Positions 1 to 8,300 of a DNA stretch of 64,000 bases are shown here, in pieces; position 1 is the stretch's first letter; every line of letters begins with the position of its first letter. The DNA is taken from positions 62,001-126,000 of the forward strand of contig NZ_QEST01000088.1 of the NCBI RefSeq assembly GCF_003311645.1. Reading direction: 5' to 3'. The stretch comes from Streptomyces sp. PT12 (GTDB lineage: Bacteria; Actinomycetota; Actinomycetes; Streptomycetales; Streptomycetaceae). The notes under the pieces were generated by a model. The model searched no databases, had not been told where the DNA came from, and saw only the letters and a program-made list of their open reading frames with translations. A program made the position numbers and the translations under genes.

Positions 1-2
1 CC

Positions 3-1130
3 AGGAGCCTGCGCCTCGAAGGGATGCGGCTGGCCAGGAGGTTCGGCATGTGGACCGAGGCGTCGTTCAGGCTCGCGGGCCTCGGCCGCCTCTCGCTGCT
101 GACCGGCGACCTTGAACAGGCGCGTGACCTGCACGAACGGGCGCTGCGGCTGGCGCTCGCGCACTCGGCCAAGCCCGCCGAGGAGTTCGCGGAGATCGGG
201 CTCGGCCTGGTGGCGAGGCGGCAGGGGCGCCTCGACGCGGCGGAGGCCCATCTGCGGCCCTGGCTCGGCTGGTTGGGCGGGGTCGAGGGCCGGGCGGGGG
301 TGGCGTTCCTGCTGGCGGAGCTGGGCTTTGTGGCCGAGCTGCGGGGCGACGCGGCGGGCGCGCTGCGGCTCCAGGGCGAGGGCTATGCCGCGGCGCGGAG
401 GCTCGGCGATCCGCGGGCGGTCGCGCTGGCGCTCGAAGGACTCGCGGGCGCACGGGCGCGCGCGGGGGAGGCCGCGCACGCCGCGCGCCTCCTGGGCGCC
501 GCGCACTCGCTCAGGAGCGCCGTGGGCGCCCCCCTGCCCCCGGGCGAACGCGCGGATGTCGACCGCGTGGAGGCCGCGGCGCGCGCCGCGCTGGCGCCCG
601 AGGAGTTCGCGGCGGAACGGGAACGGGGCGCGGGCCTCTCCCCCGACGCGGCGACCGTGGCGGTGGCGCCCGGTGTGACATTCCCCGAGCCGGGCGGCGG
701 CCGCACGTGGGCCGTGGCCGCGGTGGTGCTCAACTCCCGCGGCCAGGCGTTCGCCCAGCGGCGCAGCGCCACGCGGCGGCTGTTCCCCGACTGCTGGGAC
801 CTGGTCGGGGGGCATGTGGAGGAGGGCGAGACGCTGCTCGATGCCTTGGTGCGCGAGGTCGAGGAGGAGACCGGCTGGCGCGTGCGCGCGGTGACGCGCT
901 TCCTCGGCGTGATCACCTGGGAGGGCGACGACGGGCGCGGCCTGCGGCACGAGGCCGACTACGTCGTCGAGGTGGATGGCGACCTGGACACGCCGGTCCT
1001 GGAGTGGTCCAAGCACCCGGCGTGGGATTGGTTCGGGCCTGGCGACCTGGAGCGGCTCAAGGAGAACCGGCTGCCCGCCGACCAGTTGGTCCACGCCGTG
1101 ATCGCGAAGGCGCTCGGCGTGGGCGGCTGA
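3..1130 (+). CDS. TPR-containing regulator C-terminus fused to a NUDIX hydrolase domain (5' partial)
   Basis: The frame is open to the left edge, so the gene begins outside the window; the ATG at 24 is only an internal methionine. The first ~210 residues are helical tetratricopeptide-like repeats and a stretch (ARLLGAAHSLRSAVGAPLPP, then a VEAAARAAL helix) typical of the C-terminal end of large AfsR/BTAD- or LuxR-type ATPase regulators. From about residue 230 a NUDIX fold follows, with the box GGHVEEGETLLDALVREVEEETGW close to the GX5EX7REUXEEXGU signature, which normally binds metal and hydrolyses nucleoside-diphosphate-linked substrates. The fusion is seen directly; the missing N-terminus cannot be judged. 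Either a regulator with a sensory or effector NUDIX tail, or a regulator remnant joined to an enzyme. Confidence 0.75.
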   Translation, partial: RSLRLEGMRLARRFGMWTEASFRLAGLGRLSLLTGDLEQARDLHERALRLALAHSAKPAEEFAEIGLGLVARRQGRLDAAEAHLRPWLGWLGGVEGRAGVAFLLAELGFVAELRGDAAGALRLQGEGYAAARRLGDPRAVALALEGLAGARARAGEAAHAARLLGAAHSLRSAVGAPLPPGERADVDRVEAAARAALAPEEFAAERERGAGLSPDAATVAVAPGVTFPEPGGGRTWAVAAVVLNSRGQAFAQRRSATRRLFPDCWDLVGGHVEEGETLLDALVREVEEETGWRVRAVTRFLGVITWEGDDGRGLRHEADYVVEVDGDLDTPVLEWSKHPAWDWFGPGDLERLKENRLPADQLVHAVIAKALGVGG

Positions 1131-1231
1131 TCCGGGCCCCGGGCGCAGCGTTCACCCGGGGCCCGGGACCCGGGACCCGGCACCCGTGGCCCGGATCGAC
1201 CGGATGGACCGGATCAACGGGCTCGACCGGC

Positions 1232-1795
1232 TCAGCTTCCCTGGCCGCGCCCGCTGATCATGTCGCGCGCCCGGTCCACCAGGCCGACGCCCGGGGCCAG
1301 CACTTTGTTCAGCGGCGGGGTATCGGGGGCCGACGGGTGCGGCCTGGTGGGCGCCATCCTCTTGGCGCGGCGCGCCTTGCCGCCCAGGTCGGCCAGCGCC
1401 TCGGGGGTGCAGGCGGCCCGCAGCATCGGGAAGAGGTGGTCCTCCTCGTCCTGGATGTGCTCCCTGATCTCGGTCATCAGCCGGGCGATCAGCTGGTCGA
1501 ACCTCGCGTGGGACGCCGAGTACTCCTCGAGCTCCTTCATGACGCGCTCGGCCGTCGCGTGGTCGCCGATCTCGCGGTCGGCGATCGCGGCCCCGTCGGG
1601 CACATGGGCCCGCACCGCCGGGTAGAGGTACTGCTCCTCGGCGATGGAGAGGCGCACGAGCTCGATCGTCACCTGGTCGGCCAGCTGCTTGCGGCGCGGC
1701 TCCCCCGGCGGCATCGACTCGATGTCGGAGAAGATGTCCTCCACCTCCCGGTGATCCGTGGTGAGTTCATGGATGATGTCTCCGCCGTGTCCCAT
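1232..1795 (-). CDS. Hemerythrin HHE-domain protein
   Basis: 187 residues; ATG at 1795 preceded by AAGGAGG. Two HHE-type helical pairs carry the expected metal ligands: H-x3-E in TTDHREVEDIF, H in IGDHATAERVM, and H-x3-E in REHIQDEEDHLF, with EEQYLYP between. Family members hold a non-heme di-iron centre and bind O2 or respond to redox and nitrosative stress in the cytoplasm. The last ~45 residues are a low-complexity basic/proline tail ending in an amphipathic segment. Transcribed alone; a SigB-like promoter candidate lies 70-90 bases upstream. Identification is firm, physiological role inferred. Confidence 0.85.
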   Translation of the reverse strand: MGHGGDIIHELTTDHREVEDIFSDIESMPPGEPRRKQLADQVTIELVRLSIAEEQYLYPAVRAHVPDGAAIADREIGDHATAERVMKELEEYSASHARFDQLIARLMTEIREHIQDEEDHLFPMLRAACTPEALADLGGKARRAKRMAPTRPHPSAPDTPPLNKVLAPGVGLVDRARDMISGRGQGS

Positions 1796-1861
1796 GGCGG
1801 CCTCCTTCGGTGTCTCGCCTGAACGTCTGCGCGCCTGAACGCCTTCGCACCGGACACCCGG

Positions 1862-1886
1862 GTAACCAACGGGCCGCGCGAAAAAC
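1862..1886 (-). promoter_or_regulatory. Candidate SigB-type promoter of the hemerythrin gene
   Basis: On the minus strand GTTT (1886-1883), a 15-base spacer and GGTTAC (1867-1862) resemble the general-stress GNNT-N14-16-GGGTAY pattern with one mismatch in the -10. It points at the hemerythrin gene 67 bases downstream. Stress control of hemerythrins is common in Streptomyces, but this match is weak on its own. Confidence 0.3.
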
Positions 1887-1951
1887 GTCGTTCACGGGCG
1901 GGCACGCTCACGGCGCTTTCCTGGGGCGCGTTCTGGGGAGGGCGCACGGGA

Positions 1952-1978
1952 ACGGCCCGCCTGGTCACGGCGGGCCGT
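1952..1978. terminator. Hairpin terminator downstream of the DUF4142 gene
   Basis: A perfect 10-bp inverted repeat (ACGGCCCGCC / GGCGGGCCGT) with a 7-base loop sits 24 bases past the stop codon of the minus-strand gene at 2003. No T-run follows, as is usual for actinobacterial terminators. Confidence 0.6.
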
Positions 1979-2002
1979 CTCTCCTGGGCGGGAGTGGGGC
2001 GT

Positions 2003-2557
2003 TCAGTCGACGTTCCCCGAGGGGCGCGCGTCGCAACGGCCGCCCTCGACCATCTCCAGGTGCAGCGCCACCACCGGGCGCGCGGCCTCGGCCAGCGCGA
2101 TGACTTCGGCGTTCTCCCCGCCGTTGATCTCGTCGTCGATCAGCTCGAGCGTCGCGCGGTGGGCCGCCTCCTCGGTGCGCAGCCACTCCTCGTCGTAGGT
2201 GGGGGTGCCCGCCACCGCCGCGAGGTCGGAGAGCGTCTGCTGCTGCTCGGGCGTCGGGGCGTCGGGCAGCGCGACGTTCAGCCGTCCGGCCAGTGCGGTG
2301 AGGGAGTCGTCGAGCCGCCGGTGGTCGATGACCAGCGTCTCGCCGACCTCCTTGACGCACTCGGTGGTAGCGCTGGTCTGCGCGTCCTCGCCCGCGGCTA
2401 TTTCGGCCAGATTGCTCTGGTGCGCGGAGGTCAGGAATGTCTCGTCCGTGGTGGACAGCGTGTCAGTCTGGCCATGGGCAACGCCGGCCGACGAGCCGAC
2501 GAGAAGGAGGGCGCCCAGGGCGCTCAGGGCCGCTCGGGCGGGTGTCGCAGGGATCAT
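2003..2557 (-). CDS. Secreted DUF4142 family protein
   Basis: 184 residues. ATG at 2557 was chosen because GGAGAGG lies just upstream and the protein then begins with a classical Sec signal: MIPATPARAALS, a hydrophobic core with alanine/leucine/glycine, and cleavage expected near GVAHGQ. The mature part is the four-helix DUF4142 domain (TDETFLTSAHQSNLAEIAAG, later VIDHRRLDDSLTALAGR and HRATLELIDDEI), a ferritin-like fold often found in extracytoplasmic proteins with unknown substrates. It ends in GGRCDARPSGNVD; a cysteine near the end could pair with the one in TTECVKEVG. Single-gene unit followed by a hairpin. Confidence 0.8.
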   Translation of the reverse strand: MIPATPARAALSALGALLLVGSSAGVAHGQTDTLSTTDETFLTSAHQSNLAEIAAGEDAQTSATTECVKEVGETLVIDHRRLDDSLTALAGRLNVALPDAPTPEQQQTLSDLAAVAGTPTYDEEWLRTEEAAHRATLELIDDEINGGENAEVIALAEAARPVVALHLEMVEGGRCDARPSGNVD

Positions 2558-2646
2558 GGTGCCTCTCCGCTCGGAAGTTCCGGAAGGTGCGGGTGGTATG
2601 CCGCTCCCACCCCCGCCACCGTGCGGGCGCGCGGCGTCACCCGCAC

Positions 2647-2697
2647 GCCGGACACCGCGCCGTTGGGCCGATGGGGTGGCGCCGGACACCGCGCCGT
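2647..2697. repeat. 17-bp direct repeat upstream of the DUF4142 gene
   Basis: GCCGGACACCGCGCCGT occurs at 2647-2663 and again at 2681-2697, 34 bp apart (about three helical turns), in the interval upstream of the DUF4142 gene. It may be a regulator-binding array or simple GC-rich duplication. Confidence 0.5.
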
Positions 2698-2855
2698 GCG
2701 CGCCGGGCACGCTGCGTGACCGCCGAGCGTGGCGCGTTGCCGGATATGACGTTGCGCACCTGTGCCCCGGCGGTCTGATGGTTTGGACCACGGGCCGGTA
2801 CGCTGGCGGGCGGTTCGCCTCGCCCCCACACCCGCTGCACGAGGAAGACCCATCC

Positions 2856-3368
2856 GTGTGCGCTGATCTCTCACCCGTCATAGCCGCGACCAGCCAGTGG
2901 CTTCTGCGTGCGTATCCCGCCGCCGACGGCCCGCTGAACGAAGTCCTGGCCGAAGTCCAGGCACGCCAGGCCGTCACCGTCGCCGCCTGGCTCCGCTATC
3001 CGACCGCCATGGACGCGGCGTTGGTCACGATGGCCGGGCCCGGTGGCTCGGCACATCTCGACTGGGTCGTGGGCGCCGACACCGTGCTGCCCGAGGGCGA
3101 GGAGTTCGCCTGGCGGACCTGGGTCGACGAAACGGTCGCCAGCTGGGCCGTCTGTCTGCTCACCTCGCCCCACCTGGCGCGGCAGGCGGTGGCCGCCGTG
3201 GATGGCGGCGAGCATGAGTTCCGCCGCCTGACGCTCCCCGCCGAACGCGACCGGCAGGCCGCGGCGCTGCTGCGGCACCCCGATCTCACGGAGGTGGTCG
3301 CGGAGTTGCACCGCGACCAGCTCCTGGCCCGCCTCGACCACGACACGGACTGGGTCAGCAGTCCCTGA
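2856..3368 (+). CDS. Hypothetical protein
   Basis: 170 residues from GTG 2856, chosen because GAGGAAG lies eight bases upstream; an in-frame ATG at 2778 has no ribosome-binding site. The sequence is soluble-looking, acidic, tryptophan-rich in the middle (SAHLDWVVGAD, EEFAWRTWVDETVASWAVCLLT) and mostly helical in the last third. No signal peptide or membrane segment is visible. I do not recognise the family. It is followed 59 bases later by another unknown protein on the same strand, so the two may be co-transcribed. Confidence 0.65.
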   Translation: MCADLSPVIAATSQWLLRAYPAADGPLNEVLAEVQARQAVTVAAWLRYPTAMDAALVTMAGPGGSAHLDWVVGADTVLPEGEEFAWRTWVDETVASWAVCLLTSPHLARQAVAAVDGGEHEFRRLTLPAERDRQAAALLRHPDLTEVVAELHRDQLLARLDHDTDWVSSP

Positions 3369-3427
3369 CCGGGGGTGGCCGGATCGCGCCCTTCACGGGC
3401 CCGGGCCCCTCCTCCCACACTCGATCC

Positions 3428-3961
3428 ATGGGGCCAGGACCCTCCGCCAGCCCGGATGCCTGTCAACAGTGCCGGGACGAGAGCCGCCCGGCCTGCGAGC
3501 GGGGCCACTTCCCGCTGATGGTCGTGCTGTGCGCGCCCTGCTGGAATGTCTATGCCAACGCCATGGCCGCCCATGACGGTGCGGACGCCGCGCCGGTGGA
3601 CGGCGATGCCCTCGACGGCATCGGCCCGTGGGGGCCTCCGCTCTGCCGCCGCTGCGACGAGCCGGTGCGGCGGCTGCCCACCACCTATGAGCGCTGGGTG
3701 GACCTGGAGTTCGACGAGCTGCCCGCCAAGCAGGTGCCGAGCCGGTATCGGTGGCGCGTCCGGCCGATCACGCCGCCGACGTCGCGGTATGTCGTCGGCC
3801 ATGTCGCCATCCGGATACGGGGGATCGAGCCCCTCCCCGGTGAACGTGTCGTTCCCGCGCATCGGCTGCGCTGCCTCAGCCCCGAGGCTCAGGCCGAGGT
3901 CGAGGCCGCATGGCGGTACGACCTCGCACGGGCCGCTCGCGAGCCGGGCGAATCCCCGTGA
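3428..3961 (+). CDS. Zinc-ribbon-like hypothetical protein, probably DUF6083-type
   Basis: 177 residues from ATG 3428. It carries paired cysteine motifs: CQQC at the N-terminus, C-x2-C in LCAPCWN and C-x2-C in CRRCDEPVRRLPTT, consistent with one or two zinc ribbons. The segment after the last CxxC (RRLPTTYERWVDLEF, then a VPSRYRWRVR strand) resembles the Streptomyces DUF6083 family, whose function is unknown; that family assignment is from memory and only moderately sure. The C-terminus is a charged helix. No membrane segments. Confidence 0.65.
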   Translation: MGPGPSASPDACQQCRDESRPACERGHFPLMVVLCAPCWNVYANAMAAHDGADAAPVDGDALDGIGPWGPPLCRRCDEPVRRLPTTYERWVDLEFDELPAKQVPSRYRWRVRPITPPTSRYVVGHVAIRIRGIEPLPGERVVPAHRLRCLSPEAQAEVEAAWRYDLARAAREPGESP

Positions 3962-4548
3962 CCCCTGGGCGCGCGACGCAAACCGGTCATACGCGGCCCA
4001 CAGATCCTCGACCTGGTCGAGGACCGCTCCCGGCGGCCGCGGGGCGAACGCGAGGGCTTTGACGCGGTGATCGCGACGCCAGCCCCGGTCCCTCCCGTGC
4101 GTGGACTCCGCGATCGCCGACTCCCACCCGTTGGCGGCACCGCTCCCCAGGGAACCCGCCACCATCGCCGCTCGCCCGTCGCCCGTCGTCCCCGCGGACA
4201 GGCATACGGCGAAGGGCGTGGCCCGGCAGCGCCACCCGGTCTCGGTGCAGGCGAGAACGGCGTGACGGTGTGCGACGAGTCGGGCATGGCGTTCAACGTC
4301 GACCTCTATGCCCCCCGCGACCGGACGACGGCCCGCCTCATGGCCATTGACCTCATGCTTCGCACCCTTCCCATCCGCGTCGGCGGCCGCAGACTGCTGC
4401 GACTCCATCACCACTCCCCTTCCCTCTCGACATCGCTTGATCACAGACAGTAGTCGACCGTCGCCCCCGCGTCATCACTCGACCGGGTGAACAACAGCCA
4501 CGGAAAATCCGGTTGGCCCGCCGGGCGGGACATGCCAATGTCCTCCAC
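3962..4548. other. Gene-poor interval
   Basis: About 590 bases with no convincing gene. Open frames run through it on both strands but none has a credible start plus ribosome-binding site, and their translations are arginine/proline-rich. One minus-strand stretch around 4020-4260 reads more protein-like (CRATPFAVCLSAGTTGDG, later VKALAFAPRPPGAVLDQVED) and could be the remains of an old gene, but I cannot name it. Confidence 0.4.
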
Positions 4549-5088
4549 GTGCCATCCGTCAACGCCTCCCGCGTCGACCTGCTGCGCTGGCAGTTCGATC
4601 TCGCCTGGGCCCTCTTCGAGTACCACCTGGAACGCCTCGACGAGGACGACTTCCTGTGGGAGCCCGGCCCCCTCTGCTGGACCGTGCGCCCCACCGCCGA
4701 GAGGGCGGGCGGCTGGGTGCCCGACTGGTCGGACAAGGAACCGGACCCGATCCCGGTCCCGACGATCGGCTGGATCAGCTGGCACATCGGCTGGTGGTGG
4801 AGCGTCACGCTCGACCATCTGGAAGGCCGAACTCCCCGCGACCGCACGGAGATCACCTGGCCCGGCAGCGGCGAGGCCGCCATCGCCTGGCTCAGCGAAC
4901 TCCGCGCGGCCTGGCGGGAGAAGCTGGGGCGCCTCACGGACGAGGACCTCGACGCCCCGGCCTCCTTTCCCTGGCCGGACGACGCGGCCCACACGGTCGC
5001 CCACACCCTCGCCTGGCTCAACACCGAGCTGACGAAGAACGTCACGGAGATCGGCCAACTCCGCCTGATCCGCGCCACTCAGCGCTGA
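4549..5088 (+). CDS. DinB-family protein
   Basis: 179 residues from GTG 4549 (VPSVNASRVDLLRWQFDL), the start giving the usual family N-terminus; an in-frame TTG at 4513 would add 12 residues and neither has a strong ribosome-binding site. The four-helix DinB/maleylpyruvate-isomerase-like bundle is recognisable from the opening helix, the metal-ligand histidine region ISWHIGWWWSVTLDHLEG, and HTVAHTLAWLNTELTKNVTEIGQLRLIR near the end. DinB-fold proteins are nickel/zinc-binding; some are thiol-dependent transferases using mycothiol or bacillithiol. Substrate here is unknown. Confidence 0.75.
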   Translation: MPSVNASRVDLLRWQFDLAWALFEYHLERLDEDDFLWEPGPLCWTVRPTAERAGGWVPDWSDKEPDPIPVPTIGWISWHIGWWWSVTLDHLEGRTPRDRTEITWPGSGEAAIAWLSELRAAWREKLGRLTDEDLDAPASFPWPDDAAHTVAHTLAWLNTELTKNVTEIGQLRLIRATQR

Positions 5089-5239
5089 ACCCTCCCGGCG
5101 GGCCCCAACCTCCGGGCCGCAACTCCGTTGCCTGGGCGAGGGTCGAGGACTCGCCCGACGTGAACGCGAGCCGTATGCCACCCCGGTACGTCGTCATCAA
5201 CTCCACACGCCGCGAACGACTGCGCCGCGCGCAACACCA

Positions 5240-5269
5240 TTGAGGTGTGGGCCACTTCGCGCCTACTGT
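5240..5269 (+). promoter_or_regulatory. Candidate promoter of the RHS toxin gene
   Basis: TTGAGG (5240-5245), an 18-base spacer and TACTGT (5264-5269) stand 33 bases before the ATG at 5302. An interrupted inverted repeat (GTGGGCC 5247-5253 / GGCCCAC 5277-5283) brackets the -10, so a regulator could occlude it. Pattern match only. Confidence 0.4.
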
Positions 5270-5301
5270 CGTAGTCGGCCCACTTGGGGGGTGACGGCTC
5301 G

Positions 5302-8300
5302 ATGGCTCGTGCGTCTGACTGGTCGCCGGTGGACATGGACTCGGACCCGACTCCGGGGGATCCGGAGGAAGTTCGAACGCTGTCCGAGGACTTGCAGGAG
5401 TTCGCGGACGACGTGGGCGAGGCGTTGGCACAGATCCGGGGGATGGCCTCCGACCGCGCCGTGCAGGACTGGTCGGGGCTCTCGGCGGACGCGTTCCGCG
5501 GGGAGTTCGACGGCGTTCCGGAGAATCTGACCAAGCTTCAGACGTCGTACGACATGGCCGCCGACGCCCTCGCCCGGTACTGGCCTGAGCTGCAACGCGC
5601 GCAGGCACAGGCCGACCGCGCGCTGGACCGCGCCATCGCCGCGCAGGCGGATCTGCGGGCGGCGCAAACGGAGTTGGGCAGCGCGGAGGACTGGGTCGGA
5701 CGCGCCGGGGCCGAGGCCGAACGCCTCCAGGAGGAGGGCGAGGAGCCCGAGCCGCCATCCGAGAGCGAGATCCGCTCGGCGATGCGCGACCATGACGCGG
5801 CCGAGGCGGCGGCATCGGCGGCGCGGGGGCGGGTGGACGCGGCGCAGGCGGATCTGTCGGCGGCGCGTGAACTGGCCCAGCAGGCCAAGGAGATGCGCGA
5901 GGAGGCCGCGCGGATCTGCGCCCGCGACATCGAGGCCGCCTCCGACGCGGGTATCCAGAACCGCAGTTGGTGGGAAGACGCGATCGACTGGGTCGTCGAC
6001 AACTGGGACACCATCGTCGACATCGCCAAGCTCGTCGTCGCCGTCCTCGGCGTCGTCGTCATGATCATCGGAGGGCCGCTGGCCTGGGTCGTCCTGGCCG
6101 CCGCGCTGATCGTCCTAGCCGACACGCTGATCAAATACGCCAGAGGCGAAGCCTCACTCTTCGACGTCGCCATGGCGGCACTCGACTGCATCCCGGGCAT
6201 GAAGGGCCTCACCACGCTGGGGGCGCTGGCCGCCGGAGTGCGCGGCCTGGCCCGCACCGGGCTGCGCGGCATCCGGCAGGGCGCGCTGGGCCTGGGCCGC
6301 CGCACCCGCGGCGACGCCGTCCCCATGAACGGCCGCAACGCATGCGGCGACCCCGTCGACGTGGCCACCGGCGAGCTGCTGATGTCGGCCACCGACGTCC
6401 AACTCCCCGGCGTCCTCCCGCTGATCATCGAGCGCCATCACATCTCCAGCTATCGCGACGGGCGTTGCTTCGGCCGCTCCTGGGCCTCCACCCTCGACCA
6501 GCGGCTGGTGCTCGACGCGTACGGCGCCCGGCTCCACACCGCCGACGGCATGGCCCTGCTCTACCCGCGCCCCGATCCGGACGAGCCCGTATTCCCTGTG
6601 GAGGGCCCGCGTTGGGGGCTGACCTGGGACGGACGGCCCGGCTCGCCGCTCACCGTGCGCCAGCGGGAGACCGGGCACACGCTGCGTTTCGCCCCCGTCC
6701 CCGGGCGCCCCGGCGCCGAACTCCCCCTCGCCTCGGTCACCGACCGGAACGGGAACACCATCCGGTTCGCCTACGACCCCGCCACAGGCGCGCCCACCGA
6801 GGTCAGCCACAGCGGCGGATACCGGGTCGGCATCGCCACCGAGCGCGGCCGGGTCACCGAGCTGCGCCTGCTCAACGCCCCCGACCGGCCCGTTCTGCGC
6901 CGCTACGGCTACGACGACGCGGGCCTGCTGGCCCGGATCCACAACTCCTCAGGGCTGCCCCTGACGTTCGTCTACGACGACCACGCCAGGATCACCCGGT
7001 GGGAGGACCGCAACGGCTACTGGTACGCGTACGAGTACGACGAGGACGGGCGGTGCGTCCACACCACCGGGTCCGAGCGCGCGCTGGAGTACCACTACGC
7101 GTACGACGCGGCCGCCCACCGCACCACCGTGACGGACAGCCTCGGCCACGCCACCGTCCACCAGTTCAACGACAGCTTCCAACTGACGGCCGAGACCGAT
7201 CCGTTGGGCAACACGACCTCCTGGGAGTGGGACCGCTACGACCGGGCCACCGGCGTCACCGACCCCGTCGGCACCACCACGCGTTTCCGCTACGACGGGT
7301 ACGGCGACCTCCTCGCCATCGAGGGACCGGCCGGGACCGAGCTGCTCGTGGAGCGCGATGCCGCGGGGCGGCCCGTCCGCACGACCCTGGCCGATGGCTC
7401 GGTCTGGGCGCAGGTCCACGACGACCGGGGCAATCGCGTCGCGATCACCGACCCGGCCGGAAACGTCGTGCGGCTCTCGTACCACCCCACCGGCGCCACC
7501 GCCGAGACCACGGACCAACTCGGCCGCAGCACCCGGCGCTTGTGCGACGCGGCCGGGCTCCCCTTGGCCGTCACCGACAGCCTCGGGCGGACGACCCGCC
7601 TCGACCGCGACGCCTTCGGCCGGGTCGTGCGGCGCACCGACCCGCTGGGGGCGACCACGTCGACGGAGTGGACCATTGACGGTCAACCGGCCCGTGTCAC
7701 CGATGCGTTGGGGGGTCAGCGCACCTGGGCCCGGGACCCTGAGGGCAACGTCCTCGAGCTGACGGACGAGAACGGCGGCGTGGCCCGTTCCACCTATGGG
7801 GTGTTCGACCTGGAGACGTCCAAGTCGTGGCCGGACGGGCGCCGTTACACGTTCGAGCGCGACTCGGAACTGCGTCTCACCGCCGTGCGCAACTCCCGTG
7901 GTGAGACCTGGGACTTCGGCTATGACGAGGCCGGACGCCTGACGGAGGAGAGCGACTTCGACGGGCGCATCACCCGTTACACGCGGGACGCCGCGGGCCG
8001 GGTGGCCTCCCGCGTCAACGCGGCGGGGCAGTCCGTGCGTTACACGCGGGACTTCGCCGGTCGCGTGGTCAGGAAGGAGACCTCCGAGGGCGCCGTCACC
8101 ACCTTCGAGTACGACGAGGCCGGGCGCGTCGTCGCCGCCCGCTCCCCCGGTGTCGAGCTGGTCCGCACGTTCGACGTCCTGGGGAATCTGTTGACCGAGA
8201 CGGTCAACGGCAGGACGCTCAGGCTCACTTATGACCCGCTGGGCAGGCCGCTCAGCCGGACCACCCCCGCGGGGCACATCACCCGGTGGGAGCGGGACGA

